In this document: positions 16,794 through 26,021 of the stretch, piece by piece
How positions within the stretch are numbered: the first letter of the stretch is position 1
Layout: each line of letters starts with the position of its first letter
Assembly: GCF_004001045.1 (NCBI RefSeq)
Contig: NZ_BIMK01000035.1
Coordinates: 24,770-88,769 of the forward strand
Reading direction: 5' to 3'
From: Paenibacillus chibensis
Lineage (GTDB): Bacteria; Bacillota; Bacilli; Paenibacillales; Paenibacillaceae
DNA: 64,000 nucleotides
Notes under the pieces: model-generated
Database searches by the model: none
Told to the model about the DNA's origin: nothing
The model's input: the letters and a program-made list of their open reading frames with translations, nothing else
Translations under genes and position numbers: made by a program

Positions 16794-17605
16794 AGCAGTT
16801 TCCTCCGGATGATTGTACTGCCGTAGTCGATGACAAGCACAATGACAAGCGTCAGCAATATGATGATCGATGCCCGGTCATAGCGGAACAGTCCGAGCGC
16901 CCGGTCCAGCAGCAGCCCGATGCCTCCCGCACCGACAAGTCCAAGCACGGCGGCCGCCCGTATGTTCACTTCAAAGGTGTACAACAGATAGGACATAAAA
17001 TAAGGCAGCGCTTGCGGTACAACGCCGAAACGGATAATCTGCATCCGGTTCGCGCCGACGGCGGTCATCGCTTCAAGCGGTCCAGGATCGATGGCTTCGA
17101 TCGCTTCAAAGGTCAGCTTGGCGATGATGCCGAAGGAAAAGAAGACCAGGGCCAGCATGCCGGCAAAAGGACCAATCCCGAACACGGCGACGAAAATGGC
17201 CGCGAACAGCAGATCCGGAATGGTGCGCACCAGATTCAAAATCATGCGGCAAGGCAGCGAGATCCAGCGGCTTACCTGCAGATTGGAAGCGGACAGCAGC
17301 GCGACCGGAATGGCCAGCAGTCCGCCCAGGGTTGTGCCCAAAATGGCGATCTGGACGGTCTCCATCATCGGAGCCCAAATCGTGGGCAGGTAGCTCCAGT
17401 CCGGCGGGAACATTTCCCGCAGCAGACTGCCCATCTGCGGCAGCCCGGTAATCAGCTGGTAGGGAGTCACTTTTGTCCGGATGGAGCAAACGATCAGCAC
17501 GGCGATCAGAACAAGCCAGCCGGCCAGCTGCTTGGTTTTTCGCGGCGGCAGAATCTCCGGCGCTGCCGGCTGCAGCGGAGCCGTCGAAGCAGGTGTCTTC
17601 ATCAT
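16790..17605 (-). CDS. phnE: Phosphonate-type ABC transporter permease (PhnE1)
   Basis: 271 residues with an N-terminal helix (about 25-41), a coupling loop LEAMTAVGANRMQIIRFGVV, and RAAAVLGLVGAGGIGLLL near the end, as in PhnE proteins. It overlaps both phnC (4 bases) and the second permease (4 bases), which indicates one tightly coupled operon phnD-phnC-phnE1-phnE2. It resembles its neighbour enough to suggest an old duplication. Confidence 0.88.
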   Translation of the reverse strand: MMKTPASTAPLQPAAPEILPPRKTKQLAGWLVLIAVLIVCSIRTKVTPYQLITGLPQMGSLLREMFPPDWSYLPTIWAPMMETVQIAILGTTLGGLLAIPVALLSASNLQVSRWISLPCRMILNLVRTIPDLLFAAIFVAVFGIGPFAGMLALVFFSFGIIAKLTFEAIEAIDPGPLEAMTAVGANRMQIIRFGVVPQALPYFMSYLLYTFEVNIRAAAVLGLVGAGGIGLLLDRALGLFRYDRASIIILLTLVIVLVIDYGSTIIRRKLL

Positions 17606-18369
17606 GCCCCTCCCAGCAGCTCATCCTGCAGCGCGGGACGGCCGTAAATTTCCGCGAAGGCTTCATCGGTGGCTTCCGCAGGCGTGCCGTCAAAGACGAC
17701 TTCGCCCGCACGGAGACCGATAATCCGTGTCGCATATTCGCGAGCCAGATCGATAAAATGCAAGTTGATGACCGTGGTGATGTTCATCTCGCGATTGATC
17801 CGCTGCAAATCGTCCATGACCTGTCGGGTCGTCAGCGGATCAAGGGAAGCGACAGGCTCATCCGCCAGAATCACGCTTGCCTCCTGGGCAAGCGCCCGGG
17901 CGATCGAAACGCGCTGCTGCTGGCCGCCCGAGAGCTGGTCGGCACGGACATACGCTTTTTCCCGGATGTTGACCCGCTGCAGCGCGTCCAGAGACAGCGC
18001 CACATCTTCCTTGGGAAACCAGCCGAGCATAGTGCGAAGCGTGGAATGGTATCCGACGCGGCCAGACAGGACATTGCGCACGACGGTCGAGCGTTTGATC
18101 AGATTAAAGCTCTGAAATATCATGCCGATATCGCGCCGAATATGGCGGAGCTGGCTGCCGGCGGCGTGGGTCACCGATTTGCCGTTCACGCGGATTTCCC
18201 CGGAGGAGATATCGGTCAAACGGTTGATGCTGCGCAAAAAGGTCGATTTACCGGCGCCGGATAGACCGACGATGACGACAAGCTCGCCTTCCTTGATCGT
18301 AAGGTTAATGTTGCGCAGTCCGACCGTGCCGTTCGGATAGACTTTGGATACGTTATCGAATTCAATCAT
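17602..18369 (-). CDS. phnC: Phosphonate-type ABC transporter ATP-binding protein
   Basis: 255 residues. Walker A GLSGAGKST, ABC signature LSGGQQQRVSIARAL, Walker B VILADEPVASLD and the switch His in INLHFIDLA are all present, so it should be an active ATPase. The strand IEFDNVSKVYPNGTVGLRNINL opens the domain. The start at 18369 (MIEFDN) matches the family; the frame runs on upstream to 18453 but that stretch looks non-coding. The ribosome site is weak, which may mean coupling or low expression. Confidence 0.9.
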   Translation of the reverse strand: MIEFDNVSKVYPNGTVGLRNINLTIKEGELVVIVGLSGAGKSTFLRSINRLTDISSGEIRVNGKSVTHAAGSQLRHIRRDIGMIFQSFNLIKRSTVVRNVLSGRVGYHSTLRTMLGWFPKEDVALSLDALQRVNIREKAYVRADQLSGGQQQRVSIARALAQEASVILADEPVASLDPLTTRQVMDDLQRINREMNITTVINLHFIDLAREYATRIIGLRAGEVVFDGTPAEATDEAFAEIYGRPALQDELLGGA

Positions 18370-18524
18370 GATCGAACCAACTTTCTGATAGGATTTCTGG
18401 AGAGATTTTCTTAATGGTCCGCAATGGGAAACAACACCGCCACGAAACGACATGGACGGTGCTGCGCCGATGTAATGCCCGAATATGAATCTGATTCTAT
18501 GACAATCGCATTAGAGGCTCGTGA

Positions 18525-19484
18525 TTACTTGATTTCTTGACCGACGGCTTTCGCATATTCGCGAACCGGATCGAAGTTTTTGTCATCGCCGGCAACATAA
18601 CCGACATGCGTGTAGATGTCCTTGATGATTTGCGCGCCTTCGGCGTCATTGGTGATATCGATGAAAGCCTGACTGATTTTGTCTCTCCAGCTTTGATCCA
18701 TGTCATTGCGCACGCTGACGGTATCATTCGGGATTTTGGCGGTATAGTGGATGACGCGGGTTTTCTCAAATACGTCAGGAACGTCCTTTTTCACAGTGTT
18801 GCGGGCATCCTGGAACACGGCTACCGCATCCACTTGTCCGTTCAAGAGCGCCATAATAGCAGCATCATGCCCTTTGATCGTTACGCCCTGTACGTCTTTG
18901 TCGGGATCGATGCCTTCTTTTTTCAGCTCGGCAGCCGGGAAAACATAACCTGCGGAGGAAGTTACGTTCTGCCAACCGATTTTTTTGCCTTTCAGATCCT
19001 TCAGGCTTTGGATAGGAGAATCCTTTTTCACGACGATCATGGCTTTGTAGAAATCAACTTTATCCGTCGTATCTTCGCCGGTTCCGTCCTTCACACCATA
19101 ACGCTGGGCTTGGAGAAGAAGATCGGCTGCATTTTTCTTGTCATGGGCGAGAACATAAGCGTTTGGCGGCAGGAAGCCGACATCTACCTATTTGGAAGCC
19201 ATGGCTTCTACGATCGTGTTGTAATCTGGAGACACGCTCACGTGAACCGGAATGCCCAGTTTGTCGCCGAGCAGCTTTTCAAGGGGCTTCGTCTTGGCTT
19301 CCAGGGTGTCCGCGTTTTGCGATGGTACGAACTGAACGTTAAGCTCTTTCGGAATATAAGCCGAAGATGCTGCTTCCGCGGTACCGGATGCCGCGTCTCC
19401 GCTGCCTGCATTTTTGGATCCGCATGCTGCAAGACTGGCCGCGAGCGCCAGTGTCATCCCGATAGTTAATACTTTTTTAAACAT
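18525..19484 (-). pseudogene. phnD: Phosphonate-binding lipoprotein gene with an in-frame amber stop
   Basis: The frame runs from ATG 19484 (behind GGAGGGG) to 18525 and would give 319 residues, the usual PhnD length. The N-terminus is a lipoprotein signal (MFKKVLTIGMTLALAASLAACGS). One TAG at 19188-19190 interrupts it after EAMASK; the frame resumes at once as VDVGFLPPNAYVLAHD, without a shift, and PhnD proteins commonly have Gln before VDVGF. A single CAG to TAG change explains it. Without read-through the product is only about 98 residues and the importer has no receptor. A base-call error is the other explanation. Confidence 0.82.
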
Positions 19485-19923
19485 GATGGTCCCCTCCATG
19501 ATCATTTCTTTTTTTGGGTCAGGCACCTCGCCTGACAGAAATGAGCGTAACATAGGCTTCGCGGCCAAGGGTTAACGGAAAGGTTGTCTTTTGTTGGCGC
19601 TGCGTAAAATTTGCTGAGAGGTAAAAAGGCGGAAAGAACAGCAAGGTAAATCCCTATATATGGAAGAAAAGCGATTTGAAGGATTTTACTTTCTCTTAAT
19701 GTTCAGGAGGTATAATCAGCGTAATCCCTATAGAAATGGATAAAAAAGCATACATGGATGTACTTTGGCTCATGCGAGGGACGCGTGCAGCGGTGTGATA
19801 TCTAATGCAGGTAAAATAAACCCGCAAAGTGGAGCAGCCTTTGCTTCGATGCTTTTTCCAAATACTTTGCAGGGACCCCGGGAAATTCGTAGATTATAAC
19901 ATATTAAAAAGGAGTGGTTTCGG
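19485..19923. other. Divergent regulatory region between phnD and the nucleotidase gene
   Basis: 439 bases without a gene. It has a consensus TATAAT at 19711-19716 facing the nucleotidase, preceded by TTTACT (19685) and TTAATG (19696), 11 bases apart, which resembles a PhoP-type direct repeat. Two near-copies of GTAAATCCCTATA (19646 and 19721) flank it. No clear minus-strand promoter was settled on. Confidence 0.4.
19685..19716 (+). promoter_or_regulatory. Promoter with PhoP-like direct repeat, candidate
   Basis: Hexamers TTTACT and TTAATG start 11 bases apart, as PhoP half-sites do in Bacillus (TTHACA-like), and overlap where a -35 should be. The -10 is TATAAT at 19711. Lack of a good -35 fits an activated promoter. 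Confidence 0.3.
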
Positions 19924-21966
19924 GTGAACGGCAATCAAAAGGGGTCAGCGGTGAACGAGCAGGCGGGCGCGGAACCAACAATGCTGCTGCGGATCATGTC
20001 GACGACGGATGTGCATGCATGCCTGATGGATTACGATTACTACCGGGATCAACAGGATCCCGCACTCGGGCTGGTCCGAACGGCTTCCCTGGTGAGGCAG
20101 GCGCGGTCCGAGGCGGCGAATACGCTCCTTGTGGATAACGGGGATTTGATCCAGGGCACGCCGCTCGGGACATTTGCGGCCCGGATTGATCCGTCCTGCT
20201 TTTCCGAGACGGAGCCTTTTATCCACCCGGCCATTCAAGCGATGAATTCGATGGGATATGATGCAGCAACGCTGGGAAACCATGAATTCAATTACGGACT
20301 CGATTATTTGGATCAGGTAATTGCCGGCGCCCAATTTCCCTACGTAAACGCCAATATATATGTAAATGAACGACAATTGGACAGCGGCGGCTCAGGCTCA
20401 ATGGTGAACCGCTATACGCCTTACGTGATTCTAAACAAGACCTGCACGGACAGCGAAGGAAACCCGCATGAGCTCCGCATAGGCGTGATCGGCTTGGTAC
20501 CCCCGCAAATTTTGGATTGGGATCAGGCGCATCTGGAGGGCAGGGTGCAGGTGAAAGACATGGTATTGTCGCTGCTAGAATGGGTCCCGCAGATGAAGGA
20601 GAAAGGCGCGGATGTCATCGTTGCGCTCGCTCATACTGGTTTTGACGGCGGCGTGACGCTATTGGATCACAATGCCGAAAATGCAGTCTTACCGCTTAGC
20701 CTCGTACCGGGAATTGACGCGATTACCTTTTCCCATACGCATCATGTGTTTCCCGCAGCCGATGCCGCGTCACTCAGTCCCGCCTTTAAAGGCGAGGATG
20801 GCTGCCCTTTGCCTGCAATCCAGCTGGAAGAGGGAACGATCAACGGACTGCCTGCCGTTCAGGCGGGGTATGGCGGAGCCATGCTTGGCATCATCGATTT
20901 ATCGCTGCGGCAGGTGGAAGGAAGATGGCAGGCCGTTCATGGACAGTCCATGATCCGTGAAGTTTATGACCGCGCTAACGGCATAGAGCAAGCGAGTCCT
21001 GATCCGGTCATTAGAGCGATGCTGCAGGAGGTGCACCACAATACGATCCTATACGCCAATGCGCCCATTGGCAGGGTCAATAATCCTCTGCACAGCTATT
21101 TTTCGCTCGTTCATGAGGATGCTTCGGTTCAACTGCTGAATCAAGCGCAAACCGCTTATGCCCGCCGCTGGATCGCGGTCCATGCGCCGCATCTCGCCCA
21201 TCTGCCCGTGCTGTCCGTCGCTTCCCCGTTTAAGGCAGGGCGCAACGGTCCGCAGGAGTATGCGGATATTCCGGCGGGATCGGTGGCTATCAAAAGCGCC
21301 ACGGAGCTGTATTTGTTCGACAATACGGTTAAAGGCGTCCGGATGACGGGAGCCGGTGTCATGGAATGGCTCGAGATGGCAGCCGGCCTGTACAACCGCA
21401 TCGATCCGGATCAGGATGGGGATCAGCCGCTGCTGAATCCGCTGTTCGCGGTTTTTAATTTTGACGTGATTGGCGGTGTAACCTATCAAGTGGATGTAAC
21501 CCAGCCGGCGAGATACAAGCCGGACGGCACCCTTCAGCATCCGGATGCAACCAGGATCGTGGACCTTCGATATGAAGGGAATCCGATCGTACCGGAGCAG
21601 GAATTTATTCTGGTATCGAGCAATTACCGCGTGTTCGGCGGCGGGAATTTTCCGGGGCTGAAGGAAGCGGAGCTGGTTCTGGATTCGACGGATGAAAACC
21701 GCCAGGTGCTGATCGATTACATTGCGGAACAGGGATGCCTGGAAGGAATTGCGGAAAAAAATTGGAGCTTCGTTCCTATTGAACAGCCGGTGAGCGTTAC
21801 TTTCGTCTCGTCACCGAGCGCGGTGAAATATATCCGTGATTTTCCGCAAATCGAGTATACGGGTCGAACAGACTCGAAGGGCTACGGCGTGTACAGACTC
21901 GATTTGCGCGCAGGGAGAACGGAAGCGGCGGATGAGTCACTGGAAAAAGCGTATCGATATTCATAG
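19924..21966 (+). CDS. 2',3'-cyclic-nucleotide phosphodiesterase / 3'-nucleotidase family protein
   Basis: 680 residues from a GTG behind AAAAAGGAGTGG. Metallophosphoesterase ligands are clear: TTDVHACLMDYDYY, DNGDLIQGTPL, GNHEFNYGLDYL, VALAHTG and SHTHHVF. The C-terminal half is the 5'-nucleotidase substrate domain (with GGGNFPGL). This is the CpdB/YfkN subgroup, which takes phosphate from 2',3'-cyclic and 3'-nucleotides. Unlike CpdB and YfkN it has no signal peptide or cell-wall anchor that can be seen, so it may act in the cytoplasm or leave by another route. It is divergent from the phn operon, which suggests a shared phosphate-scavenging role. Confidence 0.85.
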   Translation: MNGNQKGSAVNEQAGAEPTMLLRIMSTTDVHACLMDYDYYRDQQDPALGLVRTASLVRQARSEAANTLLVDNGDLIQGTPLGTFAARIDPSCFSETEPFIHPAIQAMNSMGYDAATLGNHEFNYGLDYLDQVIAGAQFPYVNANIYVNERQLDSGGSGSMVNRYTPYVILNKTCTDSEGNPHELRIGVIGLVPPQILDWDQAHLEGRVQVKDMVLSLLEWVPQMKEKGADVIVALAHTGFDGGVTLLDHNAENAVLPLSLVPGIDAITFSHTHHVFPAADAASLSPAFKGEDGCPLPAIQLEEGTINGLPAVQAGYGGAMLGIIDLSLRQVEGRWQAVHGQSMIREVYDRANGIEQASPDPVIRAMLQEVHHNTILYANAPIGRVNNPLHSYFSLVHEDASVQLLNQAQTAYARRWIAVHAPHLAHLPVLSVASPFKAGRNGPQEYADIPAGSVAIKSATELYLFDNTVKGVRMTGAGVMEWLEMAAGLYNRIDPDQDGDQPLLNPLFAVFNFDVIGGVTYQVDVTQPARYKPDGTLQHPDATRIVDLRYEGNPIVPEQEFILVSSNYRVFGGGNFPGLKEAELVLDSTDENRQVLIDYIAEQGCLEGIAEKNWSFVPIEQPVSVTFVSSPSAVKYIRDFPQIEYTGRTDSKGYGVYRLDLRAGRTEAADESLEKAYRYS

Positions 21967-22033
21967 ACGGAAAATGACAAATAGTCTCCGGTTTGAACAT
22001 AGCAATAGTTAACATATCCTATATTTTATTCAA

Positions 22034-22076
22034 AATGCAGAGGCTCGGAATGACCTGAGACCTCTGTATTTATTTT
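22034..22076 (+). terminator. Intrinsic terminator after the nucleotidase gene
   Basis: AATGCAGAGG-C-TC pairs with GA-GA-CCTCTGTATT, then TATTTT. Confidence 0.7.
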
Positions 22077-22172
22077 ACAAATATAAGATTGAAGGCGCTT
22101 ACAGCAAGTGTAATTTTAGAATAAAATTCTACTACCGCAATTGGAGGCGATATGATGAACAAGGAGTAAGAT

Positions 22173-22201
22173 TTTACAGATTCAGCAAATTGTAATAATA
22201 A
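22173..22201 (+). promoter_or_regulatory. Promoter of the dockerin/cohesin gene pair
   Basis: -35 TTTACA (22173-22178), 17-base spacer, -10 TAATAA (22196-22201). The leader would be about 50 bases, ending in GAGGAGG before the ATG at 22261. Confidence 0.5.
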
Positions 22202-22260
22202 AAGGGTGCTACGTTTAAGGGGATCGTGAATACGAAAAAAATTGAGGAGGAACGAAAGGG

Positions 22261-25200
22261 ATGAATTTGGCCAAGCCTTGGAAGATCCGTAACCGAAAGC
22301 TCGCGGGCATAATATTCGCAATGATGTTGATTATTTCCAGCATTCTGGGTTATATGCCGGCTCAAGCCGCTTCTTCGGTACTTACCGTAGCTGAAGCGAT
22401 AGGCAAGAACAACAGCGGGGAGTCGGCGACCGTTGAAGGCTATATCGTTGGAGAGGTGTATAATTCCAAGCTGATTTTTTCGGGCTTTCAGGACGACTTG
22501 AACGTATTGATCGCGGATACTCCGAATGAAACCAATAAAGACAAGCTGATCGATGTTCAGGTGTCAGCGAGCTATCGTTCTGCCATCGGGCTGAAAACGA
22601 CCCCTGCCAATCTGGGCAAGAAGCTCCAGGTAACGGGAGCGTTGAGCTCATACAACAGCATGTCCGGGATCAAGACGCCAACGGCGATGACGCTTTCGGG
22701 TGAATCCGGCGGCGGCGATCCGGGCAGCGGCGGAGGTACACCGAATCCTGCCGATCCGGGCAGCGAAAATATTGGCGTACCCACGACACTTCCGGACGGT
22801 ACCGGCAAAAAGGTGCTCTTCGATGAGTCTCACGGCCAAACCGCAGGCGCAGCCGACTGGGTGATTGACGGAGCTTTTTCGGATTTCGCGGACGGACTGC
22901 GTCAAGCGCACTTCCAGGTGGATGCGCTGCAAAGAACGCTCCCGATGAACGCACAGTCCTACGATACGCCGACCATTACGCTCAGCAAGCTCAAGCAGTA
23001 TGACGTATTTATTATCGGCGAAGCCAATATTCCGTTTAAAACCTCCGAGCAGGATGCCATGCTGCAGTATGTAAAAGAGGGCGGCAGCATCTTCTTCATC
23101 TCTGACCACTACAATTCCGACCGGAACCTGAACCGCTGGGATTCCTCGGAAGTGATGAACGGCTACCGCCGCGGCGCCTTCGGCGATCCGACCAAAGGCA
23201 TGACGACGGGCGAGGCGGCTTCCGGCGCGATGAAGGACGTCACCAGCACGGACTGGCTCGGGCAGAACTTCGGCGTCCGTTTCCGTTATAACTCCGTCGG
23301 CGACGTGACGAAAACCGATACCTTAAAATATGATCAATCCTTCGGCATTACGGCAGGCGTGAACGACGTTGAAATGCACAGCGGCTCGACGCTGGTCGTT
23401 CTGGATCCGAAACGGGTCAAAGGCGTGGTTTATTTGCCGAAAAACGTTCCGGGTTGGAGCAATGCCGTCGAAAATAGCGATAAAAAGAATTTCCCTAACG
23501 GCGGCGTTTACAAAAACGGCGGCGTCGATGAAGGCCCGTATGCGGCGATTTCCAAGCTGGAAAAAGGAAAAGCGGCCTTTATCGGCGATTCTTCTCCGGT
23601 TGAGGACTCAAGTCCGGGCTATGTCCGTGAAGATAACGGAGGCAAGAAAACGACCTTTGACGGCTTCAAGGATGAAGGCCAGGACGGCGTATTTCTTGTA
23701 CAAACCGTAGAATGGCTGGCTCAGCACGAAGATTACACGACTTTTGAAAATAAAGGCATCACGCTGGATTCGCCGACTCCGCTGCTCGGAGCCTTGGAAG
23801 AGCCGGCAACCTCGGCCGAAATTCCGGGTACAGAGCCATGGACGACGCCGGCGGCGGGTTATAAATGGTATGACCCGACAACATATAAAGCCGGATCCTA
23901 TGGATCCGGCCAATCCGGGCCAGTCGTGACCATTCCGGACCTGACCACGATCGGTCAGGCAAGAACCGTCGCCGACAACACTTATGTCACGGTTCAGGGT
24001 GTAGTCACTTCCGAACCGGGCGTCTTCGGCGGCGCGGGCTTCTACATGCAGGACGCCACGGCAGGCATCTACGTGTACATGAGTAAATCGATGAACTTCC
24101 ATGTGGGGGATAAAGTTAAAATCACCGCACAAAAAACGGTGTACAACACCGAGGTCGAGCTCCAAAACGACGTACAGGTGACGAAGCTGGACGATCAGGC
24201 GAATATTCCGGCACCTACCCCTGCCGTTCAAGACGCGCTGAGCGACCAGAATCAAGGACAGCTGCTGACGCTCAAGAACGTCACCGTCCGCAATTACGCA
24301 ACTGTGACCGGCTCGCTTGAGTTCGATCTGGTGGGGGCGAACGCCACCACACGCGTGCGCGTAGACAGCCGCACGGGTATTAATGCGGACACGTTAAAGC
24401 AGTCGTTCCCGGAGGGGACGGCGGTTGACATTACCGGCATTTCTTCCATTTTCAAATCCACGTACCAGCTCAAGCTGCTGAATCTGAGCGATATCCGCCA
24501 GGCGGGATCGGGATCTGTAAACCATCCTCCGGTTTTTGGCGCGGTACTACCGCAAATGGTACAAGCCGGAAAGCAGCTGACGTTCCAAGTGAATGCAACG
24601 GATGCCGATCAGGATACGCTGGTATATTCTTCGGTATCCCTGCCGGCAGGCGCGAGCTTTGATCCAGCTCTTCGGACATTCTCGTGGACACCGCAGCAGG
24701 AGGGCAGCTATACGGCTTCATTCAAGGTCGAAGACGGCAAAGGGGGAAGCGACAGCTTGACCGTCGGCATCACGGTGACAGCCGCCGCTGGCGGTGCGGG
24801 GGACAACGCAGCATCGCTGACGGGACCCGGGACCGCTTATGCGGGATCGCAGGTAGATTTGTCGGTCGGCATCGGACAGCTGACCCAATCCGCGACGGCG
24901 CTGGACGTAACAATTCAATTTGATCCGTCCAAGTTTGCGTTTGAAACGACGACGGATCAGGATGGCAACCCGGCTCTAGCCGCGGATGCGGTTTCGACGA
25001 CACGAAATGGCCTGAACCTGTTGGCGTCCGGCATCAAGCAGGATGAGGGGCAAATTCGCCTCCTGCTGGCAACCACCGGGGAACAGCATGCCGTGAAGGA
25101 CGGCGGCGAGCTGCTTCAGCTGCATGCCAAGCTCAAAGCGGATGCATCGGGTACCGCGAATGTGTCCCTGATGGCCTTCCAGGCTTCTTCGGAAGGCGCT

Positions 25201-25923
25201 TCGCAGCAGCTCTCCGTCGGTGACGCAGCCGTTCATATTCAGGTGACAACCGCAGACCGGAACGCGCTGGGTACAGCGATCCAGGACGCTCAAAAGCTGG
25301 CCGACGAGTCCGTAACAGGAACGGAGCCGGGAGAATATCCTGCAGCCGCGAAGTCTGACCTGCTGGCTGCCATCCAGGCGGCGAATGCGGTTTACAGCAA
25401 CGCATCGGCTACTCAGGAACAAATCAACTCGGCGCTTGCGGCATTGACCCAAGCGGTAAATAGGTTCAAAAATGCGGTCATTTCGGTTCCATCCGTGCCA
25501 ACGGACAAAACCGCGCTCACAACGGCAATCGCCTCGGCTCAAAGCCTGTATGACAAGGCGGTCGCTGGCGACAAGATCGGGCAATATCCGGCAGCTGCCA
25601 AGGCTACGCTGCAAACCGCGATTCAAGCAGCCGTAGCGGTGAAAAACAACGCATCCGCCACCCAGCTTCAGGTGGATACGGCGGTTTCCGCGCTGAACAG
25701 CGCAGCTGCGGTCTTCCAATCCAAGCTGATCACGCTGGTGCCGGGCGCCGGTAAAATTAGCGTGCAGGACCTGTCGATCATGGCCAAATACTTTGGCATT
25801 ACATCGGGCGACAGCAACTGGAACCGCGTGGAGCAGGCCGACATCTTCAGCGAGGGAGAAATCTCGATCCGCGCCTTGGCCGCGGTAGCGCAAATGATCA
25901 TCGGCGATTGGTACCGCAACTAA
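22261..25923 (+). CDS. Large secreted multidomain protein with dockerin-like C-terminus
   Basis: 1220 residues. Signal peptide to about residue 37 (MPAQAASS). An OB-fold DUF6359/YhcR-like domain (about 38-145), a Gly/Pro linker (GGGDPGSGGG), a glutamine-amidotransferase-like DUF4350-type domain (about 180-500), a second OB-fold domain (about 560-740), an Ig-like module (about 755-840, NHPPVFGAVLPQMV), a cohesin-like domain (about 855-995), two FIVAR-like helical repeats (about 996-1075 and 1078-1155), and a C-terminal dockerin-like pair (GKISVQDLSIMAKYFG and ADIFSEGEISIRALAAVAQM). Dockerin calcium-ligand positions are partly lost. No glycosidase domain is visible. It probably binds the cohesin-SLH protein encoded next. 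Confidence 0.72.
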   Translation: MNLAKPWKIRNRKLAGIIFAMMLIISSILGYMPAQAASSVLTVAEAIGKNNSGESATVEGYIVGEVYNSKLIFSGFQDDLNVLIADTPNETNKDKLIDVQVSASYRSAIGLKTTPANLGKKLQVTGALSSYNSMSGIKTPTAMTLSGESGGGDPGSGGGTPNPADPGSENIGVPTTLPDGTGKKVLFDESHGQTAGAADWVIDGAFSDFADGLRQAHFQVDALQRTLPMNAQSYDTPTITLSKLKQYDVFIIGEANIPFKTSEQDAMLQYVKEGGSIFFISDHYNSDRNLNRWDSSEVMNGYRRGAFGDPTKGMTTGEAASGAMKDVTSTDWLGQNFGVRFRYNSVGDVTKTDTLKYDQSFGITAGVNDVEMHSGSTLVVLDPKRVKGVVYLPKNVPGWSNAVENSDKKNFPNGGVYKNGGVDEGPYAAISKLEKGKAAFIGDSSPVEDSSPGYVREDNGGKKTTFDGFKDEGQDGVFLVQTVEWLAQHEDYTTFENKGITLDSPTPLLGALEEPATSAEIPGTEPWTTPAAGYKWYDPTTYKAGSYGSGQSGPVVTIPDLTTIGQARTVADNTYVTVQGVVTSEPGVFGGAGFYMQDATAGIYVYMSKSMNFHVGDKVKITAQKTVYNTEVELQNDVQVTKLDDQANIPAPTPAVQDALSDQNQGQLLTLKNVTVRNYATVTGSLEFDLVGANATTRVRVDSRTGINADTLKQSFPEGTAVDITGISSIFKSTYQLKLLNLSDIRQAGSGSVNHPPVFGAVLPQMVQAGKQLTFQVNATDADQDTLVYSSVSLPAGASFDPALRTFSWTPQQEGSYTASFKVEDGKGGSDSLTVGITVTAAAGGAGDNAASLTGPGTAYAGSQVDLSVGIGQLTQSATALDVTIQFDPSKFAFETTTDQDGNPALAADAVSTTRNGLNLLASGIKQDEGQIRLLLATTGEQHAVKDGGELLQLHAKLKADASGTANVSLMAFQASSEGASQQLSVGDAAVHIQVTTADRNALGTAIQDAQKLADESVTGTEPGEYPAAAKSDLLAAIQAANAVYSNASATQEQINSALAALTQAVNRFKNAVISVPSVPTDKTALTTAIASAQSLYDKAVAGDKIGQYPAAAKATLQTAIQAAVAVKNNASATQLQVDTAVSALNSAAAVFQSKLITLVPGAGKISVQDLSIMAKYFGITSGDSNWNRVEQADIFSEGEISIRALAAVAQMIIGDWYRN

Positions 25924-25961
25924 GCATTGCCATGCAGGACGGATTCCCATATTCTCAAAAA

Positions 25962-26000
25962 GCGAATCGCAGGGCGGCTTTGGCTGCTCCTGCGATTTGC
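25962..26000 (+). other. Stable hairpin between the dockerin and cohesin genes
   Basis: GC-G-AATCGCAGG pairs with CCTGCGATT-T-GC around a loop of about 15 bases, with no T tract. It would protect the upstream message or lower expression of the downstream gene. Confidence 0.5.
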
Positions 26001-26021
26001 AGTCTGAAAGGATGAAAACCA

